Positions 1 through 6,553 of a stretch of 24,272 bases of DNA are shown here, piece after piece. The notes beneath the pieces were generated by a model. That model saw only the letters and a list, made by a program, of their open reading frames with translations, was not told the origin of the DNA and ran no database searches. Position numbers and translations under genes: made by a program. This DNA is from Archaeoglobi archaeon (lineage in GTDB: Archaea; Halobacteriota; Archaeoglobi; Archaeoglobales; Archaeoglobaceae), in assembly GCA_029259455.1 (NCBI GenBank), contig JAPDIT010000076.1:1-24272 (forward strand), given 5' to 3'. Within the stretch, counting starts at the first letter, position 1, and every line of letters begins with the position of its first letter.

Positions 1-298
1 AATCGGTTTATTTCCTGTGAAAAGAGGTTTGATTATGTCTCTTTGCGTGGAAAGGTTGGATTGCTTGTTGTTTGTGAATTTAGTGTGTTAAGGAAGAGAT
101 TGGGTTAAAGGTTGTGTAAGCACCCTATATAAGTGTTGGTACGAGAAAAAATGCGGATGGAAGAAAGAGAAAGTTTGCGACTGGAAATACAAATGCTGGA
201 ATGAAAAGAAGTGTGGCTGGAAGTGGGATTGCTGGAACGAGAAAAAATACGAGTGCTGGTATGAGGACGAGAAGAAGTACAAGTGCTGGGACGAGAAA
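1..298 (+). other. Unresolved 5' region of the surface-protein gene
   Basis: No complete gene starts here. The reading frame of the Ig-repeat protein stays open from base 92, just after a TAA at 89-91, up to the GTG at 299, and it has no ATG, GTG or TTG in that stretch. The in-frame peptide from about 131 is rich in Cys, Trp and Lys (KCWYEKKCGW, KCWNEKKCGW) and runs straight into the downstream protein, so it is very probably coding. Between 38 and 120, fragments resembling the preceding Ig strands (RGKVG, then EEIGLKVV) appear in the other two frames. That suggests indels, caused either by gene decay or by sequencing error. No signal peptide can be found. Confidence 0.6.
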
Positions 299-310
299 GT
301 GTACAAGTGT
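131..310 (+). repeat. Coding minisatellite: Cys/Trp/Lys-rich motif repeats
   Basis: A degenerate repeat of roughly 21-33 nt, built on codons for Tyr/Lys-Lys-Cys-Trp-X-Glu-Lys-Lys. Copies read YKCWYEKK, YKCWNEKK, DCWNEKKY, ECWYEDEKK and YKCWDEKV, separated by CGWK or CDWK spacers. It sits where later Ig repeats of the same protein carry a short Cys-Trp-Trp-Cys loop, so it looks like a greatly expanded version of that loop. Such repeats can change copy number by slippage. Confidence 0.7.
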
Positions 311-2986
311 AATTATCCTTCCTCATGCTCACTCTACAAAACCGTTAGCCTTAAACCTGGCTACCACAGTGTGAAGGTTGTAGCTGAGGATGCTAACGGA
401 GCTACTTCGAGCAAAACTTTTTACCTGAACGTTATTGTGGATAAGCCGCCGAGTGTGAGTATATCGCCATCCAGTGAAGTATACACTGTCAATAACAAGG
501 ATGGAAAGTGGCATGGCAAGGTGACCGTTAGCGCATCGGATGACATCGAGCTCGACTGGGTTAAAGTCCACGTTGACAACAAGCTTGTCAAAGATCACGA
601 TTGCAATCCGTGGTGGGCGTTCTGGTTAGACAAGAAGAACTGCAAATTTGATGTTAATTTGAAGCTATCTCCAGGATGGCATACGGTTAAGGCTAAGGCA
701 ATGGATACCGGAGGACACGCGAAAGAGGCCACTGCAAAACTCTATGTTAAGGCTGACAATCCTCCTAGTGTAAGCCTGTCTCCGCCCGGTGGAACTTTCA
801 AGGCAAAGGGGGCTTATTACAAGGGCATATTCACGGCGAAGGCAACAGATGACATCGGGCTGGACAGCCTTAAAATGTATCTGGACGGTAAGTTGCAGGC
901 TTCAAAGAGCTGCAGCTGTCCGTGGTGGAACCCGTTCTGCAACGATAAGTCGTGCTCGCTCAGCAAGGAGATGCTGTTATCTCCAGGAACTCATGTAATC
1001 AAGGTTGTAGCTACTGATACTTCCGGACACAAAGCTGAGAAGCAGTATACTGCCATCGTAAAGAAGGATAATCCGCCTACTGTTAGTCTATCCCCACCTG
1101 GTGGAGCATTCAAAGTTAACAAAGACGGAAAGTACGTAGGAAAGGTTACAGCATACGCATCGGATGACAGTGCAGTTGTAAGCCTTAGGATCTACTTAGA
1201 CGGCTCGCTGAAGGCATCATCGGACTGCAAACCTTGCTGGTGGTGCTCAGCATCAAAGTCTTGCAGCGTTAGCGCGAATTTGGAAATGGGTCCAGGTAAG
1301 CACACGGTTAAAGTTGTCGCCTACGACGACGGAAATCAGAAAGCCGAAAAGACCTATACGTTCATAATTAAGGATAACCCGCCTGTCGTAAGCTTATCGC
1401 CGCCGGGAGGAGAGTTCAAGACGGATAAGAAGGTTGAGTACATAACTAAGTCTTTCACGGCGACAGCGGCGGATGATGTTGGAGTAGAATATATCTGGAT
1501 GTACTTAGACGGAAAGGAGGTTGTATCGAAGAGCTGCAAACCATGGTGGTGCTGGTGGTGCACAGCGAAATCGTGCAGCGTAAGTGCCAGTCTTAAGCTT
1601 ACGGAAGGTAAACATTCAGTCAGCGTCAAGGCTAAAGATACGAGTGGACATGTAGCATCTAAGTCATGGAATATTAGAGTTGTCATAGATATTCCACCAT
1701 CTGTCGGATTAACACCATCTGGAGGTAGAATTACAGTAATCAAAGTTCCATATGAGCTTGAATATTCTGCCTGGGCCTCAGACGACAAGGGGCTTAAAAG
1801 CTTGAGCGTGTACTTGGACGGAAAGAAGATTGGATACAAGAACTGTAAAGGAACAGCCTGCAAACTGCTCGGCTCTACGTACTTAAACGAAGGCAAGCAT
1901 GTCATTCGAGTAGAAGCCTATGATACCGCTGGACACATAGCCTCAAAGAGCTATACGTTCGAAATTGTGAAAGCAGACGTTAGCGTGGACTTATCGCTTG
2001 ACGATGAAGTGCCGTACTTCGCTGGTGAGCTTCCAGTTACGATAACAATCAAGAAACCGTCGACAAACGCTGTAATAAGAGTATTCGTTGATGGGAAGAA
2101 AGTGCTTGAAAAGAGCTGCAATACAAGTTTATGCAGCTACATCGTAGATATTCCTCTCAGCGGGCTTAAGAACAAGGTTGGGGCTGCCAAAAGCTATGAA
2201 GTAAAAGTTACCGTGGACATTGATGGCCTCTCGATAACTAAAACCAAAGTGATAAAGGTTAAGAGGGGCAGCAAGTTCATTCCGGGCTCAGAGATTACCG
2301 TCTACATTAAGATAGATAAGGGAATTGGACCTGTCACAAAGCTTGAGCTTAAGTACGGCGGAAAGAAGTACAAGCCGCTGTACTGGCCAAAAGAGCTGAA
2401 CGATAACGAAAGGAAAATCGTAGAAGTGCCTTTCAGGATAAAGATTACGAAATCAGATTATGCAATAGTTACAGTTTGCAATGCAGCTGGATGCGATGTT
2501 AAGAAAATGAAGATTTTCACAGGTTCTGTAGTGGTAATACCAACTCCTACGCCGACACCAACTGTTACACCTACACCAACGCCGACACCCACACTTACGC
2601 CAACGCCTACTCCGACACCTACACAATTCCCAAGACTACAAAGAATCCCACTCTATCTCGTCGAGAGCGGTATAGGAACGATACCATACTACATCATTGG
2701 AGAGTACAACGGAAAGTACTACTACTTCGGTAACGTCGATCCAATGACGGCAACAGGAGCGGTATGGAGTGCTGCTAATCCTGTCTCGACATCGCCACCT
2801 TACGATGGTCTTGCTAACATTAACCTCCGCGGTGGCCTTACTAAATTCACTCAGCTCGGATATTACGAATGGACAGGTAGCATTGAAAGCGGAAACAATG
2901 CAGTGTTACGCATAACTAATCCAATGTATCAGGGTTACAGCTGGAACGTGTTGCCCAGCTATCCAGTTCAGGTTGTTGAAGAATAA
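299..2986 (+). CDS. Large Cys/Trp-rich Ig-repeat surface protein (5' end unresolved)
   Basis: A probable extracellular protein; I do not recognise the exact family. From the GTG at 299 it has 895 residues. Residues 1-47 are the end of one Ig-like domain. Five further units start with D-x-PP-x-V-x-L at residues 48, 153, 257, 359 and 464. Each has a DD-x-GL...YLDGK strand and an H-x-VKV-A-D-T-GH strand. A variable loop bracketed by Cys and packed with Trp follows YLDGK (for example CKPWWCWWC at 413-421). A more divergent Ig-like part covers 560-747. A 28-residue Pro-Thr linker (748-775) then leads to a 120-residue C-terminal domain rich in Tyr and Gly. No membrane anchor is seen at the C-terminus. 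The GTG is probably not the true start, because the frame continues in the same style back to base 92. The paired cysteines suggest disulphides outside the cell, and Ig-repeat architecture suggests adhesion or a cell-surface fibre. The function is inferred. Confidence 0.75.
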   Translation: MYKCNYPSSCSLYKTVSLKPGYHSVKVVAEDANGATSSKTFYLNVIVDKPPSVSISPSSEVYTVNNKDGKWHGKVTVSASDDIELDWVKVHVDNKLVKDHDCNPWWAFWLDKKNCKFDVNLKLSPGWHTVKAKAMDTGGHAKEATAKLYVKADNPPSVSLSPPGGTFKAKGAYYKGIFTAKATDDIGLDSLKMYLDGKLQASKSCSCPWWNPFCNDKSCSLSKEMLLSPGTHVIKVVATDTSGHKAEKQYTAIVKKDNPPTVSLSPPGGAFKVNKDGKYVGKVTAYASDDSAVVSLRIYLDGSLKASSDCKPCWWCSASKSCSVSANLEMGPGKHTVKVVAYDDGNQKAEKTYTFIIKDNPPVVSLSPPGGEFKTDKKVEYITKSFTATAADDVGVEYIWMYLDGKEVVSKSCKPWWCWWCTAKSCSVSASLKLTEGKHSVSVKAKDTSGHVASKSWNIRVVIDIPPSVGLTPSGGRITVIKVPYELEYSAWASDDKGLKSLSVYLDGKKIGYKNCKGTACKLLGSTYLNEGKHVIRVEAYDTAGHIASKSYTFEIVKADVSVDLSLDDEVPYFAGELPVTITIKKPSTNAVIRVFVDGKKVLEKSCNTSLCSYIVDIPLSGLKNKVGAAKSYEVKVTVDIDGLSITKTKVIKVKRGSKFIPGSEITVYIKIDKGIGPVTKLELKYGGKKYKPLYWPKELNDNERKIVEVPFRIKITKSDYAIVTVCNAAGCDVKKMKIFTGSVVVIPTPTPTPTVTPTPTPTPTLTPTPTPTPTQFPRLQRIPLYLVESGIGTIPYYIIGEYNGKYYYFGNVDPMTATGAVWSAANPVSTSPPYDGLANINLRGGLTKFTQLGYYEWTGSIESGNNAVLRITNPMYQGYSWNVLPSYPVQVVEE
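440..1975 (+). repeat. Five tandem Ig-like domain units
   Basis: Units of about 96-105 codons begin at 440, 755, 1067, 1373 and 1688, recognised by D-N/K/I-PP-x-V-x-L-x-P and the later YLDGK and GH-x-A-x-K motifs. The units are similar as proteins but clearly diverged. The Cys/Trp loop is the most variable part: four units have two or more Trp and two to five Cys in it, while the last keeps only CKGTAC. Confidence 0.8.
2540..2623 (+). repeat. Pro-Thr linker repeat
   Basis: 28 codons of alternating Pro and Thr, interrupted only by one Val and one Leu, built from CCA/CCT/CCG/CCC and ACT/ACG/ACA/ACC. It links the Ig-like stalk to the C-terminal domain. Pro-Thr linkers are typical of secreted multidomain proteins and are often O-glycosylated. 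Confidence 0.85.
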
Positions 2987-3008
2987 AATTTTTTAAATTT
3001 ATTTTTAT
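2987..3008 (+). terminator. T-rich terminator of the surface-protein gene
   Basis: Directly after the TAA of the surface-protein gene, runs of T (TTTTTT, then TTT and TTTTT) appear in the plus strand. Archaeal transcription commonly stops at such T-rich tracts. The convergent gene starts its 3' end only 16 bases further on, so the tract lies in the shared gap. Confidence 0.45.
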
Positions 3009-3024
3009 ATGTAAGTAAGTTTAA

Positions 3025-4119
3025 TCATAGTAAGTAAGATACGAGATATGCCGTTTTGTCAGAAATAATGTCATCTAAATACATCTGACATCCTTCTTCA
3101 TACGGCCTTCCTACATCGTAAATCAGCCAGCGTATCCGTTTTTTATTGATCTCAATTACTGCTGGCACGATAGAATCCGAACCTTTCAGTTTGTTTACCT
3201 CTACTTGATCGTATGGTATCGCTAAAAACGCATGGTATTCACCATATCCTTGACGAAACAGTTCTAATACAGCAGATCTAACACCCATGCTGTTAACTAC
3301 GTGCACCGCAACAAAGGTTTGGACGTAGCAACTACCTTTACCGTGGAGGAGAAAGGACTTCATAAGGCTGTCACTAATATTTAATCGTACTTTTACCAGC
3401 TTATCACCATTCAAAGCTATGAAAGTGATCGGTTTAGCCATCCACTCGTTTTCGCAGAGATATTCGACCGCAAAGGGCACGAACTCTAAATACGTAAATT
3501 CAACCGCTTGAGACTTCGTTAAACCATTCTCACATGCAAAGTCTAGAATTTGGTTTGCAATCTCCTCGGCAATCCTCCTGTCTTCGGGATTGATATTTTT
3601 GTAAACTAACACCTCTAATTCTCTACTGACTACTCCATTTTCTGTTTTTGCTTCTATAATTCCTTTTTCCTTATGTAAAAGCCTAAGATAACTCAGAAAT
3701 GGGTAGTCCACTCCATAACCACTTCTGAGCTCTGTGCTCACATTAACCTTGACAGAACAGTATTTCTCTGTGAACAAATCATCGTAAAACACAACTACAA
3801 CTCTATACCACGTATCGTTTATTCTTTCAATGTATCTTCCCTCAAGGAGGTAATTTGAACCGTTTTTGAAGACATATGCCTTCCCAAATGCGTACTTGAA
3901 CAGTACATCAGGATTTCTTAACTTTTCGTATAAAGCCAGTTTATAAAGTTCGTAGGGTATTTCACCTCTTTCAGCCATCTGCTTAAGTTCATCGACTTCT
4001 ACAGTTTTTACACCGAACGCTGATTCGAGTAATGAGTTAATGTCATGTTGATTCAAATAGCTAGAAAAAAGTCCAATAACGATTAGCCCAACCAAACACA
4101 CTATAACTTTCCTTCTCAT
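3025..4119 (-). CDS. Membrane-anchored or secreted transglutaminase-like protein
   Basis: 364 residues. A positively charged N-terminus (MRRK) followed by one hydrophobic stretch (about residues 5-21) indicates a signal anchor or signal peptide, with no lipobox Cys. The C-terminal third has the order of a transglutaminase/cysteine-peptidase-like core: G-S-C264-Y followed by a helix with GVRSAV, then E-Y-H296-A-F, then W-L-I-Y-D335-V. This gives a candidate Cys-His-Asp triad. The His-Asp spacing (39) is longer than in many transglutaminase-core proteins and implies an inserted segment. The first 220 residues are unlike any domain I know. The family includes peptidases, amidases and cross-linking enzymes, so the reaction cannot be assigned. 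It is convergent with the surface-protein gene, which makes that protein a possible substrate (inference). Confidence in the fold is moderate. Confidence 0.65.
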   Translation of the reverse strand: MRRKVIVCLVGLIVIGLFSSYLNQHDINSLLESAFGVKTVEVDELKQMAERGEIPYELYKLALYEKLRNPDVLFKYAFGKAYVFKNGSNYLLEGRYIERINDTWYRVVVVFYDDLFTEKYCSVKVNVSTELRSGYGVDYPFLSYLRLLHKEKGIIEAKTENGVVSRELEVLVYKNINPEDRRIAEEIANQILDFACENGLTKSQAVEFTYLEFVPFAVEYLCENEWMAKPITFIALNGDKLVKVRLNISDSLMKSFLLHGKGSCYVQTFVAVHVVNSMGVRSAVLELFRQGYGEYHAFLAIPYDQVEVNKLKGSDSIVPAVIEINKKRIRWLIYDVGRPYEEGCQMYLDDIISDKTAYLVSYLL

Positions 4120-4179
4120 TTTTCCATATTTTGATTTAACTCAATTCGTTCGCATCTGGAGCAGTTTTAGTAAACCCTA

Positions 4180-4575
4180 CTACCAGCTTTCAACCTCCAA
4201 ACCTTTAACGCGGCTAAAGTGCTTGACGTTCCTCGTCACTATTCTTTCGTTATGAGCTAAGGCTATGCTGGCGATTAGTGCATCCATCTCTCCTATCGGC
4301 TCTCCCATTCTCTCAAGTTCCGATGTTATCTGGCCGTAAATGTCCGAAGCTGTTAGGTTGAAATCGAGCAAATCCAGCCTGCTTAAAATTCCCCTAACTT
4401 TCCTTAAGTTCTCATCCATGTTCTTCGATCTGTACGCTCCTTTGAAGAGTTCGGCAGCGTTTATCGGTGTGGTTGCAAGCCTTTCCCCGCTCTCAACCAG
4501 TTTTCTCAGCTTTGCTATGGCATTTGGGTCTTTCCTTATGAGAGCTACGAGGAAGTCTGTTTCGAGACAGACCAT
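4180..4575 (-). CDS. vapC: VapC-type PIN-domain toxin
   Basis: 131-residue PIN-domain ribonuclease, a normal length for VapC. Acidic residues sit where the metal site is expected: D7 (LETDFLVAL), E42 (INAAELFKG) and D98 (GEMDALIA). The family's last acidic site is TRN116VKHF, with Asn as in many VapC proteins. VapC toxins cleave specific RNAs, often tRNAs or rRNA, when released from the antitoxin. The start codon follows the stop codon of the upstream antitoxin gene by nine bases, so the two are almost certainly cotranscribed from the repeat-containing promoter at about 4811-4840. Such pairs often stabilise mobile regions. Confidence 0.9.
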   Translation of the reverse strand: MVCLETDFLVALIRKDPNAIAKLRKLVESGERLATTPINAAELFKGAYRSKNMDENLRKVRGILSRLDLLDFNLTASDIYGQITSELERMGEPIGEMDALIASIALAHNERIVTRNVKHFSRVKGLEVESW

Positions 4576-4584
4576 CGAACCACC

Positions 4585-4806
4585 TTAAAGCTCAACAGCT
4601 CTACCTTTTACCAACTCTCTCGCTTTGTAAACTTCTTCTATCCTATCTGCCAACTCTTGCGAAAATTCTGTTGATTCTATATATTCCAATAAGCTTGCAC
4701 CCCTTGTTATCCTTAGAATAACGTCACTAAAAGATTCTCCTTCCCTCTTTAATCTTTTCAATGCATTATAAGCTTCTTCCGATATTGTCAGAGTTTTGTG
4801 TGCCAT
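4585..4806 (-). CDS. vapB: VapB-like antitoxin
   Basis: 73 residues. The N-terminus (KTLTISEEAYNALKRLK) is a ribbon-helix-helix-like DNA-binding segment of the type found in short archaeal VapB/DUF217-like antitoxins. The acidic C-terminal half (IESTEFSQELADRIEE...) would wrap the toxin. It lies immediately before vapC in the order usual for these modules. Antitoxins of this kind bind their own promoter, and a tandem 10-bp repeat just upstream of the start is a candidate operator. Confidence 0.85.
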   Translation of the reverse strand: MAHKTLTISEEAYNALKRLKREGESFSDVILRITRGASLLEYIESTEFSQELADRIEEVYKARELVKGRAVEL

Positions 4807-4812
4807 AGTGAT

Positions 4813-4832
4813 AAGTGTATTTAAGTGTATTT
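4813..4832 (-). promoter_or_regulatory. Tandem 10-bp repeat at the vapBC promoter
   Basis: AAGTGTATTT occurs twice with no gap (4813-4822 and 4823-4832, plus-strand reading), 6-26 nt before the vapB start. On the minus strand the distal copy runs into CTTTAAATAC, a plausible TATA box. A repeat of one helical turn that overlaps the promoter fits an antitoxin operator. No binding data are known to me. Confidence 0.45.
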
Positions 4833-4914
4833 AAAGATTACATCCTACTCTTATCGGGATTGTCTTTATGTAGTTTAATGTACGTAGACACGGGTATATA
4901 ACCCATCCAATGGA

Positions 4915-4935
4915 GCTTCTTAGTTGTCAAGAAGC
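4915..4935. repeat. 7-bp inverted repeat (GCTTCTT-N7-AAGAAGC)
   Basis: A perfect 7-bp stem with a 7-nt loop lies nine bases beyond the stop codon of the Sm-like gene. It could form a hairpin at the 3' end of that minus-strand mRNA. It could also belong to a plus-strand transcript, because it is followed on the plus strand by CACGTGTTTTATT. A second small palindrome, GGGT-ATATA-ACCC, is at 4893-4905. Confidence 0.4.
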
Positions 4936-4943
4936 CACGTGTT

Positions 4944-5168
4944 TTATTCTTCGTGGGGTTGTATTAAAATGATGTTGTTGCCTCTCAGAATAACGTTTCC
5001 GAGACTTCTTATCTTTTCACCATTTTTGTATTCGACGGTGTCGCTGAGATACAGGTTCATGTAATCGTCCACACCTTCAAGCTTGCCTATGAGAGTGCTC
5101 TCTTCACCCTTCAATTCAACCCTAACTGTTTTTCCGACAAAGGTTTTGATCATTTGATTCGGGAACAT
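4944..5168 (-). CDS. Sm-like archaeal protein (SmAP2-type)
   Basis: 74-residue LSm protein. The Sm1 motif is visible as GKTVRVELKG...GKLEGVDDYMNLYLSD, and the Sm2 motif as LGNVILRGNNIILI. It covers one complete Sm fold with almost no extension. Sm proteins form ring oligomers that bind U-rich RNA and take part in RNA processing or stability. From memory it resembles A. fulgidus AF-Sm2 strongly but is not identical, so it may be a second, element-borne copy or the ortholog in a rearranged genome. It lies between two toxin-antitoxin pairs in the accessory region, an unusual place for a housekeeping Sm gene. An AATATTTTAA box 22-32 nt upstream (about 5190-5199) would give a very short leader. 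Confidence 0.9.
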   Translation of the reverse strand: MFPNQMIKTFVGKTVRVELKGEESTLIGKLEGVDDYMNLYLSDTVEYKNGEKIRSLGNVILRGNNIILIQPHEE

Positions 5169-5260
5169 CCTATATTACTTACTCAGGCGAATATTTTAAC
5201 TTATGCGGGCGAGTATCCCTTCTAACATGGGGTAGATTGATTGCTAATCGGACAATCACA

Positions 5261-5275
5261 AAATTTTATAAGGTT
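5261..5275 (+). promoter_or_regulatory. TATA-like box of the second toxin-antitoxin pair
   Basis: AAATTTTATAAGG lies 18-32 nt before the ATG at 5293, the usual spacing for a leaderless or short-leader archaeal mRNA. A short inverted repeat, GATTG-N9-CAATC (5239-5257), sits directly upstream and could be an operator. Confidence 0.4.
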
Positions 5276-5292
5276 GACAGGTAATTAGCAGT

Positions 5293-5505
5293 ATGGATGT
5301 TCGGATTGTAAAAGCGAAAGATGTGTTCAAACCCGAAGATGAGTTAATGATCATTAGAATAGGCGAATTTGCGATCATTAAAAAGCATAAGGCACTATCT
5401 GATATCTTGGACGAGACTTCCAAGAAGTTCGAAGACCTATCAGAAGAAGATAAAGAAAGACTGGCAATCGAGGCTAAAAAATGGGTGAGGGAAAAATTAA
5501 GGTAG
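5293..5505 (+). CDS. Small antitoxin partner of a PIN toxin
   Basis: 70 residues, acidic C-terminal half with helix-forming sequence (SEEDKERLAIEAKKWV) and a short beta-like N-terminus (MDVRIVKAKDVF...IIRIGEFAIIKK). I do not recognise a named family. Its size, charge pattern and 25-base overlap with the following PIN-domain gene make an antitoxin role likely. The pair is transcribed rightwards, divergent from the Sm-like gene. Confidence 0.7.
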   Translation: MDVRIVKAKDVFKPEDELMIIRIGEFAIIKKHKALSDILDETSKKFEDLSEEDKERLAIEAKKWVREKLR

Positions 5506-5921
5506 TAGTCGACTCAAACGTTTTTGTTAACGCCCTATTAGGTGGAAAGTCCAAGGACATATTTAAACGAATAGATGAAGGATGTATAGAGCTGATTTTG
5601 TCAGATGATATTTTTGCAGAATATTCAGTCTTAATAGACTATCCAAAGATTAAAGAAAGAGTAGATTCTTTGCTATTTTACTCTTTGCTTTACGAGATAT
5701 ACAAGAAAGCTAGATTTCTTGAACCAAACGAGCAGTTTAACATATGTCGAGATAAGGAGGACAATAAGTTTTTAGATGCTGTTTATACCTCAAAAGCAGA
5801 TTATTTAATAACTCTGGATAAAGATTTGCTTGATTTAAGAAATGAAAACAAAGAGTTTCAAATTAAGGAACACAAGTTTAAGATTTTGAGACCAGAGGAG
5901 TTTTTGAGGTTAATAGGCTGA
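5481..5921 (+). CDS. PIN-domain toxin (COG1569-like)
   Basis: 146 residues. The PIN metal site is represented by D11 (VVVDSNVFVNALL), E47 (DDIFAEYSVL) and the cluster CRDKEDNKFLDAVYTSKAD with D94 and D99, followed by LITLDKDLL (D113). This layout matches the family annotated as putative PIN-family toxin components rather than classical VapC, so it is unlike the vapC at 4180. The likely activity is RNA cleavage. The start overlaps the antitoxin gene. A start a few codons later at KIKVVVDSN would also keep the whole fold, but no standard start codon is there. Confidence 0.85.
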   Translation: MGEGKIKVVVDSNVFVNALLGGKSKDIFKRIDEGCIELILSDDIFAEYSVLIDYPKIKERVDSLLFYSLLYEIYKKARFLEPNEQFNICRDKEDNKFLDAVYTSKADYLITLDKDLLDLRNENKEFQIKEHKFKILRPEEFLRLIG

Positions 5922-5963
5922 TCAGATAAGGTTTTTCAGCCTGACAACGTTAAACAATCCAGC

Positions 5964-6494
5964 TCATTTCAAATCAACAGCTAAATCTGCAAGAGTTTGT
6001 TCCTCATCAGCGATGGTTATCTCATACCTTCCAGGTTGTAGAACTCCACTGTGAGTAAACCTCAATACATCTCCCGTAGAAAAGTAACTATCCGCATCAT
6101 TAATCGTAGCCTGGATAATGTTGCCGGCAATTTGATTACCATTATACATTGCAATGTCTATAAGGTCTCCGTCAGTGGCATTCCTCAAAACAACCTTTAA
6201 ATCGGGATATTTAACACTTCCAGCAAGCATGATTACATCGAACGCTTGATTGGTTACGAGGGGCTCCTTAGCATCCCTTATAAGCACATCTGCATACTTT
6301 TCAACTTCTGGTGGCTTCAGTGCTAATGCAATCTGTGAGGCCACGAACACTACGATTGCAAGCAGTAAGAGTTCACTTATAACCTCTACAAAACCCTTCT
6401 CGGATTTATCGTCACCTTTTTTCTTCTGATTTGAGCTATTATGCCTTCTTATCGAAAATACTGGATTCTCAAGCACTTTCATAATCTCACCCAT
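5964..6494 (-). CDS. Archaeal type IV pilin-like protein
   Basis: 176 residues. A charged leader (QKKKGDDKSEKG, to residue 34) precedes a continuous hydrophobic helix (FVEVISELLLLAIVVF..., about 35-59). This is the class III signal peptide and N-terminal helix arrangement of archaeal type IV pilins, with probable cleavage after G34 by a PibD/EppA-like peptidase. The rest is predicted to be a beta-rich head. The gene is divergent from the PrgI-VirB4-VirD4 operon, with 59 bases between them, so it is a good candidate for a pilus or pseudopilus subunit of that system. A minus-strand TATA-like box at about 6500-6512 is very near the first ATG; the second in-frame ATG at 6482 would fit a leaderless start and keep the signal. 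Confidence 0.75.
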   Translation of the reverse strand: MGEIMKVLENPVFSIRRHNSSNQKKKGDDKSEKGFVEVISELLLLAIVVFVASQIALALKPPEVEKYADVLIRDAKEPLVTNQAFDVIMLAGSVKYPDLKVVLRNATDGDLIDIAMYNGNQIAGNIIQATINDADSYFSTGDVLRFTHSGVLQPGRYEITIADEEQTLADLAVDLK

Positions 6495-6498
6495 ACTT

Positions 6499-6533
6499 AC
6501 TTAAATAAATACTTTCACCTAAGATTTAAATAC
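6499..6533. promoter_or_regulatory. Divergent promoter region, pilin and T4SS operon
   Basis: The gap between the divergent genes holds two AT boxes: ACTTAAATAAATAC (about 6499-6512), which read on the minus strand could drive the pilin gene, and GATTTAAATAC (6523-6533), 20-31 nt before the ATG at 6554, for the secretion operon. Their closeness suggests the two units could be controlled together. Confidence 0.45.
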
Positions 6534-6553
6534 ATCGATGTGGAAGTACATAC

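Noticed and set aside
121..135. CTATATAAG at about 125-133 as a TATA box for the surface gene
   Set aside because: It lies inside the in-frame Cys/Trp coding stretch, and transcription from it would start within the repeat; most likely coincidental coding sequence.
1354..1905. Open frame of 183 codons antisense to the Ig-repeat gene
   Set aside because: It mirrors the repeat structure of the sense gene and is rich in Ser/Leu/Pro from antisense codons; no start signal or promoter.
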